A DNA stretch of 64,000 nucleotides from Methanoculleus sp. SDB (GTDB taxonomy: Archaea > Halobacteriota > Methanomicrobia > Methanomicrobiales > Methanomicrobiaceae), in NCBI GenBank assembly GCA_001412355.1, contig LKUD01000051.1:1-64000 (forward strand), in the 5' to 3' direction. The position numbers and the translations under genes are program-made. Under the pieces are notes generated by a model. That model was given only the letters and a program-made list of their open reading frames with translations, was not told the origin of the DNA and did not search any database. Positions 6,782-16,105 of this stretch are shown piece after piece (position 1 is the first letter of the stretch; the number at the start of each line of letters is the position of its first letter).

Positions 6782-9580
6782 TCAGGATACCTCCTGCACC
6801 CGGCTGGTGTCGTCGGGACCCATCTCAACCTGGAGCGTGTTCGAAAATTCGCCCTGAATGTCACTGATATGCGATATCAGAAATATCTGCTGGAACCGCG
6901 ATTCCTGCGAGCGGAGTGCCTGGAGGAGATGGTTGCGTCGTTCCTCGTCCTGGCTCCCGAAAATTTCGTCGAATATGAGGAAAGAGCTGTCATGCACATT
7001 GTTCATCTCCGCAAGGTAATGGGAGAGGGCGATACGAAGTGCGATGGCGATGTCGTCCTGTTCACCACCTGAAAACCGGTCGGACGGAAACTGATCGCCC
7101 ATATCATGGACGAGCACGTTGAAGGTATCGTCAATCAGCACGTTTTCGTACCGGCCGTCGGTGATCTCCCCGAGCACACGGCCCGCTTCTCCCTCTATCC
7201 GGTCACGAACGACGTGAAGGAGGTAGACAATATACTCGCCGAGTTTCTGCCGTGTCTTTTTCAGGAGGACGATTTCATTTTCAAGCCGGGCACATTCGAC
7301 GATATACCCCGCCCGCCGTGCCTCCTCCTCAGCAAGCCTGACCAGATCCCGTTCGAGTGCCTCAATTTTTGCGCTGTTTTGCGCCATCGACACATGGAGC
7401 CGGTCATATCTTCCGGAGAGCACGGCACTCTGCTCCGTGAGAGCAGCGAGTGATGCATCGGAGAATGAAAGGCGTGCCATTTCCGACTCGATACGGGATA
7501 ATTCCCGGCGATTCTCCTCTGCCATCGCCTTTTTTTCCTCGATTTCCCGGGCAAGACGCGGCAGTGCATCCACCTTCTCCCGGAGTGCAATGAACGTTTT
7601 GTACGTTTCATCGGCGCGGTTATAGGCCTCCAGCGCCTCCTGATAGGCCGCTCTGTTAAACCCGGTATCCACACGTTGCTTCCGGACCTCGGCACGCCGC
7701 AGGCAGATCTCCTCCAACCGTCTGCGGATGGATTCTGCGGTTTCGAGAAGATCCGTCTTTCGTGAAAGCCGTTCGGTGAGGGCAAGGTGGCGGCGCCAGA
7801 CCGTTTCATATGCGGCAAGATCCTCTTCACAGGCACGTCTCCGGTCGGGATCGTAGTCCAGAAGCAGCATCTTCTCATCAAGGCCGGCCAGGCGTTCGAG
7901 ATACGTTTCCGCATCCCTGAAGAGTGTCTGCCAGGAAGCCTGCAGCTGTCGGAGACGATCGGCCTCCTCCTGTGCATGCCGTAATACCTGCCGCTCCCGT
8001 GCGATCCGTCCCTCGTATTCCTCATTCGCCGCCTCGCCCGCCGCTATGGCCTCGGTGAGGTGTTTTCTCCGGGCTTCGCACTCCGCGGACTGGTGCGACA
8101 GGTCGGCAAGCACGGCGGCATAGTCGTCACCGAGAGGACGGTGGCAGGTGGGGCATACGCCACCTCTCCCGGCAGCCCGGATATCCTCCTGCTGGCGGGA
8201 CAGCCGGGCATATTCGCGATCGGTTCCCCGCACCTGTTCACGGGCTGCACTCACCCTGTCCCGGAGCTCGTCCCGCTCCGACAGGAGAAGAGCGACAGCC
8301 TCCTCACGGAGAGCAGGATCTCCCAGACTGGCGACCGTTCGTTCCAGAACCCCGATAGAATTCCGAATTTCCCGTACCTGATCCTGTATTTCGCCGAGCT
8401 TTGCGCGGAATGCATTCCGTTCATCACGAAGCTGCAGATAGTGCGGTTCTTTCCGCTTCATCTCTTCAAGATCAGAGAGAACTGATTCACGGAGTGCCAC
8501 ATCCCGTGCAAGCCCGGCACATGCGGCTTCATCCTCCTCCATTCGAACAAGTTCGGAATCTTTCCGGGCCAGCTCTGCCCGGAGATGCTCAATCTGATCG
8601 GAAAGCCGGTCATCTTCCGAACTGAGGCGATCATGATTCTCCTTGGAGGTGGCGAGTGTTTCGAGGTGTTCCCTCCGGGCAGCATATGCCTCTTCCGTAC
8701 CGGTGAGCGTCCTGAATGTGTCCGCATCCTTCACAAGCACGTCGTAGTGGCCGGTGAGCCGCTCCCGATCACGTTCAAGCACCGAAAGCGTTGACTTTTT
8801 TGCATCCGCCTGCTCACTGAAACGGATAAACTGTTCTTTCCGGCGCAGTCCTTCCTGCACCGCCTCTTCCGCCTGCTTCCGTTCGGTGTCAAGGGATCGG
8901 ATCTCGCGCTCCTGTGATGCGAGCAGCCCGCGGCATTCCTCCAGCTCTCCGGCGGTACACTCCCGCTCCCGGGTAAGGGCGGCGGAATCGCACTCATCGA
9001 GCCGCATCCGGTAGACGCTAAAATTTCGTTCCTTCTCCTGGATCTGCGCCTTCAGGAAGGCATCGCTCTCCTCTTTGATGAAATCGATCCCAAGCACCCG
9101 CATGAACCATTTCCGTCGATCGCCCGGATTTTTCTCGAGCAGAGAGTGGAGATCGCGCTGCCCGGCATATATCGTATGACGGAAATCGTCAGCTCCCATT
9201 CCGACAATACGGCTGAGTTCGCGGGACACCTCCGATATTCCGGTGGAGAGGAGCTTGTCGCCAAGGAAGAGGTGCGCCGTGTGCCGGGTTGTCGAGGGGG
9301 TTTTCGAAAACGACCTGACAACAGCATAATCAGTGCCATTAACGGCGAAATCAAGCCTGACTTCGCATTTACCCTTCGGGCCAGCAAGGGTGCGGACAAT
9401 GAACTCGCCGCTTCCCGTTCCAAGCCCCTGCACACCGTAGAGAGCAAAAAGGATTGCTTCGACGATCGTGCTCTTTCCGGATCCATTATTTCCGATAATT
9501 CCCGTGATACCATCGCGAAACCGGATCATCTCGTTTTGGTATCGCTTGAAATTGACCATCTGCAGGCTATGGAGCAGCAT
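6782..9580 (-). CDS. rad50: Rad50 SMC-like ATPase of double-strand break repair
   Basis: The 932-residue protein has Walker A GNNGSGKST at residues 30-38 and a long coiled coil rich in E, R and L. A zinc hook CPTC lies near residue 476, the ABC signature FSGGEQDD near 836, and Walker B LIFDEIFG near 865. Rad50 dimers bind Mre11 and tether DNA ends. Its first 14 bases overlap mre11. The length and architecture match archaeal Rad50 proteins. Confidence 0.97.
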   Translation of the reverse strand: MLLHSLQMVNFKRYQNEMIRFRDGITGIIGNNGSGKSTIVEAILFALYGVQGLGTGSGEFIVRTLAGPKGKCEVRLDFAVNGTDYAVVRSFSKTPSTTRHTAHLFLGDKLLSTGISEVSRELSRIVGMGADDFRHTIYAGQRDLHSLLEKNPGDRRKWFMRVLGIDFIKEESDAFLKAQIQEKERNFSVYRMRLDECDSAALTRERECTAGELEECRGLLASQEREIRSLDTERKQAEEAVQEGLRRKEQFIRFSEQADAKKSTLSVLERDRERLTGHYDVLVKDADTFRTLTGTEEAYAARREHLETLATSKENHDRLSSEDDRLSDQIEHLRAELARKDSELVRMEEDEAACAGLARDVALRESVLSDLEEMKRKEPHYLQLRDERNAFRAKLGEIQDQVREIRNSIGVLERTVASLGDPALREEAVALLLSERDELRDRVSAAREQVRGTDREYARLSRQQEDIRAAGRGGVCPTCHRPLGDDYAAVLADLSHQSAECEARRKHLTEAIAAGEAANEEYEGRIARERQVLRHAQEEADRLRQLQASWQTLFRDAETYLERLAGLDEKMLLLDYDPDRRRACEEDLAAYETVWRRHLALTERLSRKTDLLETAESIRRRLEEICLRRAEVRKQRVDTGFNRAAYQEALEAYNRADETYKTFIALREKVDALPRLAREIEEKKAMAEENRRELSRIESEMARLSFSDASLAALTEQSAVLSGRYDRLHVSMAQNSAKIEALERDLVRLAEEEARRAGYIVECARLENEIVLLKKTRQKLGEYIVYLLHVVRDRIEGEAGRVLGEITDGRYENVLIDDTFNVLVHDMGDQFPSDRFSGGEQDDIAIALRIALSHYLAEMNNVHDSSFLIFDEIFGSQDEERRNHLLQALRSQESRFQQIFLISHISDIQGEFSNTLQVEMGPDDTSRVQEVS

Positions 9581-10715
9581 CCCGATCCTCCGTGTGGCGG
9601 GCTGTCGCCGTGCGCAGTGCCTGCTGCCCCGTAGTCAGGATGAAGTCGAATTCCTTTGGGGCAGGAGGGTTTTTCTTCAGGAATACTTCGAACTCCCCGA
9701 CATAATCCACCGCGTGAAGATCGTGATTCCTGACAGGCACGGGTGAATCCCCGGAGATGAGCCGGAACCGCAGATCCAGCACCCGCCTCTTCGCATCGGC
9801 GAGATCCTTCCGGCCGAGAGCCCTCAGGGTTTCGCGCGTAATGCCATCAAGCGTGATCTGGCACATCGGGTACCGCATATCGTCCGGTACCTGCCGGACC
9901 GCATGAACAATAGCGGCTGCAAGCTCTTCGGGGGATTCGTCCGGACAGGAGATACGGCCGAGGTCCATCATGGGAGTGTGCGGCAGGGGAAGGCGGGACA
10001 CGGAATGCGAACCGGTATCCACGCAAAGACCCCCTTTCGTATCATGTATCTCTCCATATGTCAGGTATTCGAGCGAGCCGGAGTACCAGGCGTTATCGGC
10101 AACCTGCCGCTGATCGTGAAAATGCCCGAGTGCGATGTAATCGAATTCCACAGAAAGAACGGTGGAATCAAGTTCATGCTCGGCAACCGTCCTCAGGCAC
10201 CGATCCGTGAGGAGGGTGGCAAGGCCGTGCGTCACAAGCACATTGGCATGATCCGACGACCAGTGTATTTCGTCAAACGCATCACGATAATCAGCCGGGT
10301 TGAGCATATTCGGGATGAGATGAAATATCGTATCCCCGACCTCCACGTATTCATACCGGTACCGGTAGGCCGCATGAACTGCGGCCGTATGGTAGGCGAG
10401 TACTTCAAAGGGGGAGGTAGTGTAGCGGGTTTTGGGCATACTGTGATTGCCTGAAACGACCAGAAGGGGAATATCCGCCTCTTTCAGACGGTCAAGAGCC
10501 TGAAGCACCGTTGTGTAGGCGCGTGTCTTGGGACGGACACGGTCGAAGAGATCACCGGCATGGATGAGAGCGTCGGGTTTCTGCCGGATTACCGCCTCGA
10601 TGGCCGCGAGAAAATTTTCATAGATCAGACGTTCCCGAAGATTCATCCCGTCTTCGTCAACCCGTGAAAATGCCGCGTGGCCTAAGTGAGTGTCTGCAAT
10701 ATGGACAAAGTGCAT
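9567..10715 (-). CDS. mre11: Mre11 double-strand break nuclease
   Basis: The 382-residue protein shows the calcineurin-like phosphoesterase motifs in order: DTHLGH (residues 8-13), HAGDLFDR near 52, SGNHSMP near 89, HGLATLL near 171 and LGHFHDQR near 203. These residues bind two Mn ions for 3'-5' exonuclease and endonuclease activity. It is the first gene of the resection operon. An A+T-rich stretch at 10741-10755 lies 26-40 bases upstream and is the likely promoter core. Confidence 0.96.
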   Translation of the reverse strand: MHFVHIADTHLGHAAFSRVDEDGMNLRERLIYENFLAAIEAVIRQKPDALIHAGDLFDRVRPKTRAYTTVLQALDRLKEADIPLLVVSGNHSMPKTRYTTSPFEVLAYHTAAVHAAYRYRYEYVEVGDTIFHLIPNMLNPADYRDAFDEIHWSSDHANVLVTHGLATLLTDRCLRTVAEHELDSTVLSVEFDYIALGHFHDQRQVADNAWYSGSLEYLTYGEIHDTKGGLCVDTGSHSVSRLPLPHTPMMDLGRISCPDESPEELAAAIVHAVRQVPDDMRYPMCQITLDGITRETLRALGRKDLADAKRRVLDLRFRLISGDSPVPVRNHDLHAVDYVGEFEVFLKKNPPAPKEFDFILTTGQQALRTATARHTEDRDAAP

Positions 10716-10740
10716 GCCGGATATTCCTTTGAATTACTCT

Positions 10741-10755
10741 TTTTTAATTTTAATA
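10741..10755 (-). promoter_or_regulatory. A+T-rich promoter core of the resection operon
   Basis: Read on the minus strand this is ATTAAAATTAAAAA, centred about 33 bases before the mre11 ATG. The spacing is right for an archaeal TATA element giving a very short or absent leader. Confidence 0.4.
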
Positions 10756-10831
10756 GTCGTATGTCGTGCGGTGTGAATCTGAACACTCCCATGAAAACGC
10801 CATCTATCTATATACCGGCACCGATATTAGT

Positions 10832-11026
10832 ATGGTGATTTTTGTGTCCCGAAGGGCGGTCGATGCATTATTTCAGTCCCTGTATCTCCTCACGGATATA
10901 CGGGCTATCCTCAGGGAGACAGCACCCACGCATGAGCTGGATGCCATCAGGAAGGAGCGTGCGGGAACCCTTGTTGCACAGCTGAAAAAGCAGGTGCATA
11001 TTCTTGAGGAGGAGCTGGTCCTGTGA
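10832..11026 (+). CDS. Small protein preceding SepCysS
   Basis: This encodes about 64 residues, starting MVIFVSRRAVDALF and ending with a predicted amphipathic helix (LVAQLKKQVHILEEELVL). The stop overlaps the next start as GTGA, so translation is coupled to SepCysS. A TATA-like CTATATACC lies at 10808-10816, close enough that the mRNA may be nearly leaderless. I do not recognise the family. An accessory or dimerisation role for the downstream enzyme is a guess from coupling alone. Confidence 0.55.
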   Translation: MVIFVSRRAVDALFQSLYLLTDIRAILRETAPTHELDAIRKERAGTLVAQLKKQVHILEEELVL

Positions 11027-12201
11027 AGTGTGCGGGTGATATCGATACGCGCGATGTCGAGGAGCTGTTCATCAACATTGATCCAATTCAGGCAGGCGGG
11101 CGGCTGACGGCAGAGGCGATGAAGGCGGTTATCTCCTATGGCGACGGATATTCGGTGTGCGACAACTGCAGGAAGCCATTCAGGCTTGATTATATAAAAA
11201 AACCGCCTATTGCCGAATTTCATGAAGACCTTGCAGAATGGCTCTCCATGGATACCGCACGGGTGGTGCCGGGTGCCCGGCGGGCATTTCAGGCAGTTGC
11301 CGGCACATTCGTCGAAAAGGGGGATCCCGTTATCCTTACCGCGCTTTCGCACTATACCGAATTTGTCGCGATTGAGCAGGCAGGCGGCGTTGTCCGCGAG
11401 ATTCCGAAGGATCCGGCAAACCATATCACCGCAGAAAACGCAGCCGAAAAGATCGAGGAAGTCTGCCGGGAATTCGGCAGACCTCCATCCCTGCTGTTCG
11501 TCGAACATGTTGATTACCAGTACGGAAATATTCACGACATCAGAGGTATTGCCCGGGTTGCCCGGCAGTATGACGTACCCATACTGCTCAATGGTGCGTA
11601 CTCCGTCGGTATCATGGACGTGAACGGCAGGGACATCGGTGTCGACTTCGTTGTGGGATCGGGCCATAAAAGCATGGCGGCCCCTGCACCGTCGGGCGTC
11701 CTTGCAACCACGGAGGAATATGCCGGCAGGGTATTTCGCACAACCCGGTCACAGGGCGACGTGACCGGACGTACGTTCGGGATAAAAGAAGTGGAGATGA
11801 TGGGCTGCACGCTCATGGGTGTCACGCTGATGGGAATGATCGCATCATTTCCCGCCGTGAAGGAACGTGTGCTTCACTGGGATGACGAGGTCAAACGGAG
11901 CAGGATGGTGACCGAAGCGCTCGGAACCATCGAAGGCACGGCAATCGTCAGCGACACTCCCCGCGATCATACACTGACCCGCGTAAATACAATCAATTCG
12001 TTCGACATAATCGCGCAGCGACATAAAAAACGCGGCTTCTTCCTCTCCAGCGAACTGAAAAAACGCGGAGTCACCGGAGTGATCCCCGGATCGACACGAG
12101 TCTGGAAATACAACACATACGGACTGACCGAAACGCAGGCACGGCATGTCGCAGCGTCATTTACCGGGATTGCTGAAGAAAACGGAATTTCTGTGAATTA
12201 A
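11023..12201 (+). CDS. pscS: O-phospho-L-seryl-tRNA:Cys-tRNA synthase (SepCysS)
   Basis: The 392-residue PLP enzyme converts phosphoseryl-tRNA(Cys) to cysteinyl-tRNA(Cys), the tRNA-dependent cysteine route of methanogens. The PLP lysine sits in GSGHKSMAAP near residue 216. Conserved cysteines needed for persulfide chemistry are present as CDNC near residues 47-50, with another in MMGCTLMG. The start is GTG, overlapping the small upstream gene. The last 41 bases are also coding on the other strand as the end of thiI. Confidence 0.95.
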   Translation: MKCAGDIDTRDVEELFINIDPIQAGGRLTAEAMKAVISYGDGYSVCDNCRKPFRLDYIKKPPIAEFHEDLAEWLSMDTARVVPGARRAFQAVAGTFVEKGDPVILTALSHYTEFVAIEQAGGVVREIPKDPANHITAENAAEKIEEVCREFGRPPSLLFVEHVDYQYGNIHDIRGIARVARQYDVPILLNGAYSVGIMDVNGRDIGVDFVVGSGHKSMAAPAPSGVLATTEEYAGRVFRTTRSQGDVTGRTFGIKEVEMMGCTLMGVTLMGMIASFPAVKERVLHWDDEVKRSRMVTEALGTIEGTAIVSDTPRDHTLTRVNTINSFDIIAQRHKKRGFFLSSELKKRGVTGVIPGSTRVWKYNTYGLTETQARHVAASFTGIAEENGISVN

Positions 12202-13378
12202 TCTCCTCGATTGCGCCATCCCGAGCCCTGAAACAACGAAGTGCTCCAATCACGGCACATTCAATCCCGTCGCAATCCATTTTTTCCTCATCAGCTTCTA
12301 TTGCCGCCGTGTCTGCGGCGATTGACGGGTGTCTGGGAACCGCGAGACAGCCGAGATCGCCTGCATCGTCCCGGAATGTCCCGATTGTCCGGGCCACAGC
12401 AATCGTCTCTTCCTTGTCGTTCGTAATCAGGGGACGGAGAAGAGGGAGATCACACGGAACCACCATGCCGGTTACCGCCATATTGGCGAGCGTCTGTGAA
12501 GCGACCTGTCCGAGGTTGTCACCCGTTACGAGTGCCTTCGCACCGCGCATCCGGGCAATCCGGGAGGCAATGCGGAGCATGAACCGTTTGCATATCACGC
12601 AGCGGTTCTTGACGGCTGCACGGGTTGAGAGTGCACGAAAAAAAGGTTCGAGATCTGCAACAATCAGGAACAGCGGCGTGCCCGGACTCCAGGTCGACAG
12701 AACGCGGTGATGGGCCATCGCAGTTTCGAAGACATCACGCCCGGCCCACTTTCCCCCGTCGCAATGAAGGTGGACGACGCGGGAACCCCGCCGCATCATC
12801 AGCCATGACGCCACCGGAGAATCGATCCCTGCTGAAAGGAGAGAGAGCACTTCTCCCTGCGTCCCGAGGGGGACTCCCCCGGGGCCCGGCAGTATATGAT
12901 CATAGAGCAGGCCTCCGAAATCACGCGCTTCGACAAAAAGTTCGTAATCCGGAGAGGTGAGATCGACGTGAATCCCCTGTATGTCCCTGATAACCGCGGC
13001 ACCAATCGACGCCGCAAGCTCCTGGCTCGTAAATCCGGATACTCCGGAACGGCGTGCCCGGACTGCAAAAGACATTCCCGGTTTGAGGTTTTTCATTGCC
13101 ATGAGAACGGCGGCAGCCTCGATTTCCGCGCGGTCGGAGCGGGTCCGCGTGCAGACGGCTACCCCGACGATGCCGAAAATACGCCGGGCGGCACCGGCAA
13201 GCGCCGCGGGATCGGGACCTTCGATGAGAATACGGCCCCTATGGACTTCAAAACTGAATTCAAGCCCCAGAGAATCAAATGCATGCCGCAGGTTATCCAG
13301 AAGCAGTGTTATATACCACCGTTTCACCGACTCGCTCTTGAGGAAAAGTTCACCGTATTTTATTAAAACAGCCTTCAT
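12161..13378 (-). CDS. thiI: tRNA 4-thiouridine synthase ThiI
   Basis: The 405-residue protein has an N-terminal ferredoxin-like/THUMP RNA-binding part (about 1-165), a PP-loop SAGIDSP at 182-188 that adenylates tRNA uridine, and a CVIC pair at 260-263. Bacterial ThiI carries a rhodanese domain, absent here. In methanogen ThiI a CxxC pair is reported to take over sulfur transfer, and the CVIC motif fits. It overlaps the LarE-like gene by four bases (ATGA) and the convergent SepCysS gene by 41. Confidence 0.93.
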   Translation of the reverse strand: MKAVLIKYGELFLKSESVKRWYITLLLDNLRHAFDSLGLEFSFEVHRGRILIEGPDPAALAGAARRIFGIVGVAVCTRTRSDRAEIEAAAVLMAMKNLKPGMSFAVRARRSGVSGFTSQELAASIGAAVIRDIQGIHVDLTSPDYELFVEARDFGGLLYDHILPGPGGVPLGTQGEVLSLLSAGIDSPVASWLMMRRGSRVVHLHCDGGKWAGRDVFETAMAHHRVLSTWSPGTPLFLIVADLEPFFRALSTRAAVKNRCVICKRFMLRIASRIARMRGAKALVTGDNLGQVASQTLANMAVTGMVVPCDLPLLRPLITNDKEETIAVARTIGTFRDDAGDLGCLAVPRHPSIAADTAAIEADEEKMDCDGIECAVIGALRCFRARDGAIEEINSQKFRFLQQSR

Positions 13379-14139
13379 TCACGCTCCTCCCGGGAGACAG
13401 GACGTACACGCACCGGTGAGAAACCAAGCCGCGTGAGATCCTCTGTCATCGCCATGGCATCCGGGCACTCGGCAGGATCGCACTCCACGATGGCACCGGT
13501 ACCATCGACCCGTACGCGGAGGTAGCCCTTCACCCTCGTTCTTACCACCGCTTCGGCTTCCCGAACCCGGTCAATCTCGCCCGGCGACAGAACCGCGCCG
13601 CCGGGAAACCGCGTTGCGAGGCAGGAGGAGGAAGGCAGGACAGGAACGTCCAGCGTTGCGGCAAATTCTGCGATTTCTGCCTTTTTTATTCCGCATTCGG
13701 CAAACGGACTGATAATTCCCAGTTCGCCAAGAGCCTTCATACCGGGACGGGTATCGGCACGATCGTCGGCATGTGTGCCGTCAGCCACCGATCGATATCC
13801 GTTATCACGTGCCCATGCGGTGATCTCCTCCATCATCCGGCGTTTGCAGGCATAACACCGGTCGGGAGCATTGGCAGCGACAGATGGCAATGCAAGCATA
13901 TTCACCGGGATTATCACCGATGGTACCCCAAGACGGCGTGCAATCTGCTCCGCACGCTCCCGTTCCCCTGCCGGATTCATCCCGGTATCCACGGTCACTC
14001 CCGCCGCGTGAATCCTGCCCGCAGCCGCGATGGCAAGGAGCACAAGGCTGTCGGTGCCTCCCGAGAGCGCTATTGCAACCGGAGCGCTGTCACGGAGCCG
14101 GCGTGCCACGCATTCAATGCCTTCCATTGTATCACACAT
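13375..14139 (-). CDS. larE: LarE-like ATP-dependent sacrificial sulfur transferase (PP-loop)
   Basis: The 254-residue protein contains the PP-loop SGGTDS at 26-31, a CYAC pair at 95-98 and a cysteine in SSCLATRFPGG at 173. The last cysteine aligns with the sulfur-donating cysteine of LarE, which builds the nickel-pincer cofactor. Many archaea carry LarE paralogues without lactate racemase, so the acceptor may be another molecule. It is the upstream partner of thiI in a two-gene operon. No Shine-Dalgarno sequence precedes the ATG, so a leaderless message is possible. Confidence 0.85.
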   Translation of the reverse strand: MCDTMEGIECVARRLRDSAPVAIALSGGTDSLVLLAIAAAGRIHAAGVTVDTGMNPAGERERAEQIARRLGVPSVIIPVNMLALPSVAANAPDRCYACKRRMMEEITAWARDNGYRSVADGTHADDRADTRPGMKALGELGIISPFAECGIKKAEIAEFAATLDVPVLPSSSCLATRFPGGAVLSPGEIDRVREAEAVVRTRVKGYLRVRVDGTGAIVECDPAECPDAMAMTEDLTRLGFSPVRVRPVSREERE

Positions 14140-14268
14140 GAGCCGGGGGGAGGGAAATGAATATCGGAAGTCCCGGTATTTCTACGAAGGAGACGCCGGC
14201 CCGGACTGTCCGAAACCCTTCCTACCTGATATCCGGGGATTTCCGGTTTTCGGACACGATAGAAAATT

Positions 14269-14276
14269 CTTTAAAA
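14269..14276 (+). promoter_or_regulatory. TATA box of the DUF2150 gene
   Basis: CTTTAAAA is centred 28 bases before the ATG at 14301 and is preceded by a purine-rich AGAAAATT. The distance places transcription start at or next to the start codon, so the mRNA is probably leaderless. Confidence 0.6.
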
Positions 14277-14300
14277 CGGGCTGACCGATGTGATATTGCA

Positions 14301-14930
14301 ATGGCCCGGAGTAAAAAAAACAAGGAGAAAGAGCACCAAAAGCTGTTCTATCTGTTCTATACACAGGAACGATGGAATAACTGGATACAGGCGCTCTCAG
14401 AATCCAGTTTCGATGAAATGCCTGATTCTGAGGAGATGCCTGCAGGACTCCGACAGCTTCAGAATTTTACTGATGACATCAATTCCGCGGTCCTGAAAAT
14501 ACCTAAACTGAAAGATAACGGTGTCTTCACAGCCGAAGAAGCGCTTGAACGCCTCAATGAGGTCGAAGAGATCATCATGGGCCCCGCGCCGGAGGGGGAT
14601 ATCAGTGAAATTATCGAGGGGATTCAGCTAAGATTCCTTGCTTTGTTTCTTTCCATCAAGAAATACCTGAAGGGAGAGTATAGCGGGGATATCAAGACGC
14701 TTATCGCCGAAGGCAGAAAGAGTGCGGATTCCGATGTGGAACGTGCCCTTGATATCGCCGGCACGATCGGGGCTCTCGTGCTTGACGGCGGATCATGCTG
14801 CGGCAAGTATCTTCGTGGCGATCTCGAGGAACCGGGAATATTTGACGACTGGCTCATCGAGATTGATGATATGGCAACAGTTTTAAAAACACTGAAGAAG
14901 TTTGACGAGGAACCCGGGGAAACAAATTGA
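14301..14930 (+). CDS. DUF2150-type archaeal protein
   Basis: The 209-residue protein begins with a lysine-rich stretch, then LFYLFYTQERWNNWIQAL, which I recognise as the opening of the archaeal DUF2150 family. It is acidic and mostly helical with no membrane segment. The reading frame stays open for 48 codons upstream, but the TATA box at 14269 fits this ATG. Its stop overlaps the next gene's TTG start. Its function is unknown. Confidence 0.75.
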   Translation: MARSKKNKEKEHQKLFYLFYTQERWNNWIQALSESSFDEMPDSEEMPAGLRQLQNFTDDINSAVLKIPKLKDNGVFTAEEALERLNEVEEIIMGPAPEGDISEIIEGIQLRFLALFLSIKKYLKGEYSGDIKTLIAEGRKSADSDVERALDIAGTIGALVLDGGSCCGKYLRGDLEEPGIFDDWLIEIDDMATVLKTLKKFDEEPGETN

Positions 14931-15379
14931 TCGCTGGCCGGGCACGGTTCCATTCAGCAAAAAAAATCCAGAATATCGTCGGTTATAGAATACCCGACCT
15001 GGTTTTTACGGGATCGTTTCTCGAAGCAGTCCTCTCTGCAGCCGATTATAACCGGATGGACAGGACTCTCAAGGAGCAGATGCTTAATATTATCCATGAC
15101 TTTCTCGACTGCAGGTGCCGGCATGCCCCCCTGTGCGGCTGCCCTGAGCGCAAATTCACGAAAATGATTCTTGAGATGCGTGAAACGGGACTGGATCACC
15201 GCCAGATCAGCTCCTACCTGCTGGAAGAATACGGTATCAATCTCTATCCTGCGGACATTCTCAGTTTTCTGGAGGATTCCGTCCACGAGCTTGAAGCAAT
15301 CCGGGATGTTGCCGGGCTCGAGGGGAAGGCGGACCTCAGGCAAAAGGCCGAACGACATATTGAACTCATTGAGCGGTGA
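14927..15379 (+). CDS. Cysteine-rich uncharacterised archaeal protein
   Basis: The 150-residue protein starts at TTG within TTGA shared with the previous stop. A central cysteine cluster CRCRHAPLCGCPE (about 62-74) could hold a metal. The rest is helical (HRQISSYLLEEYGINLYPADILSFLED). A similar Cys-cluster arrangement occurs in archaeal helicase-associated DUF5814-type domains, but I am not certain of the match. It is translationally coupled to the DUF2150 gene, so the two may act together. Confidence 0.65.
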   Translation: MIAGRARFHSAKKIQNIVGYRIPDLVFTGSFLEAVLSAADYNRMDRTLKEQMLNIIHDFLDCRCRHAPLCGCPERKFTKMILEMRETGLDHRQISSYLLEEYGINLYPADILSFLEDSVHELEAIRDVAGLEGKADLRQKAERHIELIER

Positions 15380-15388
15380 AATAAGCGA

Positions 15389-16060
15389 TCAGGCTATCAT
15401 TTCGGCACATGCGAAAACCGGCACGCCGTCAAGCGGTTCATACAGGAAGGGGTAGAGATGTATTCTCCATACTCCCGAGAGGAGACGATCATCCCCGAGA
15501 TTAACATCTTCCAGCAGAAGAACAGGCGATCGTTCACAGAGAAACGCCCGGTGGCAGGCCCGTCCTTCTTCCCGGTGGAGCGGCGTTGCCACGGATATGG
15601 TATCAATACCGAACAACCGGAGGTGAGGGCACAGACTCCTGAGTGCATCGGGGACACCGGGATGAACCCAGGGATGCTCGCGCCGGTATCGTTCGGGACT
15701 GGCTTCCCGGTCACGATACGCACCGGTCCGCACAAGGAGAGCCGCGGCGTCATTGCATCCCTCTGCAACACGACAGATATCACGGGGTAAGAGACATGCA
15801 TCCCCCGTGAGAGGGACCGACAGGCAGTACGCGGGCCCGATAATCTCCCCGTACGCGATCATGCAGGTAAGGGAAGCCCCGTCCCGGTAAAAGTGGCGGG
15901 GGGCGTCGATATGGGTTCCTGAATGGCTATGGACCGTAAAAGTGCTTGTAGTTGCAGTATCCCCCCGCGCGATATCTTTTTCGGAGAAAATCACCGGTTC
16001 GGGCGTTCCCGGATAGAGGGGAGATTCGGAGGTCAGGGGATATGAGAGCGGGATTATCAT
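15389..16060 (-). CDS. Cyclase-family (kynurenine formamidase-like) metal hydrolase
   Basis: The 223-residue protein contains HSGTHIDAPRHF near residue 45, the metal-binding signature HxGTHxDxPxHF of the cyclase family (PF04199), and ends with the expected hydrophobic strands. Members hydrolyse N-formylkynurenine, other amides or lactones. No tryptophan-degradation gene is nearby, so the substrate is open. The next gene upstream on this strand is a radical SAM protein 45 bases away. Confidence 0.85.
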   Translation of the reverse strand: MIIPLSYPLTSESPLYPGTPEPVIFSEKDIARGDTATTSTFTVHSHSGTHIDAPRHFYRDGASLTCMIAYGEIIGPAYCLSVPLTGDACLLPRDICRVAEGCNDAAALLVRTGAYRDREASPERYRREHPWVHPGVPDALRSLCPHLRLFGIDTISVATPLHREEGRACHRAFLCERSPVLLLEDVNLGDDRLLSGVWRIHLYPFLYEPLDGVPVFACAEMIA

Positions 16061-16105
16061 GGCACATCGTCATTGCAGGGGGGCATACGTCACCGGAATA
16101 CTGCT

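Noticed and set aside
7261-8025. 254-codon frame inside rad50 on the same strand
   Set aside because: Out-of-frame shadow of the coiled-coil coding region.
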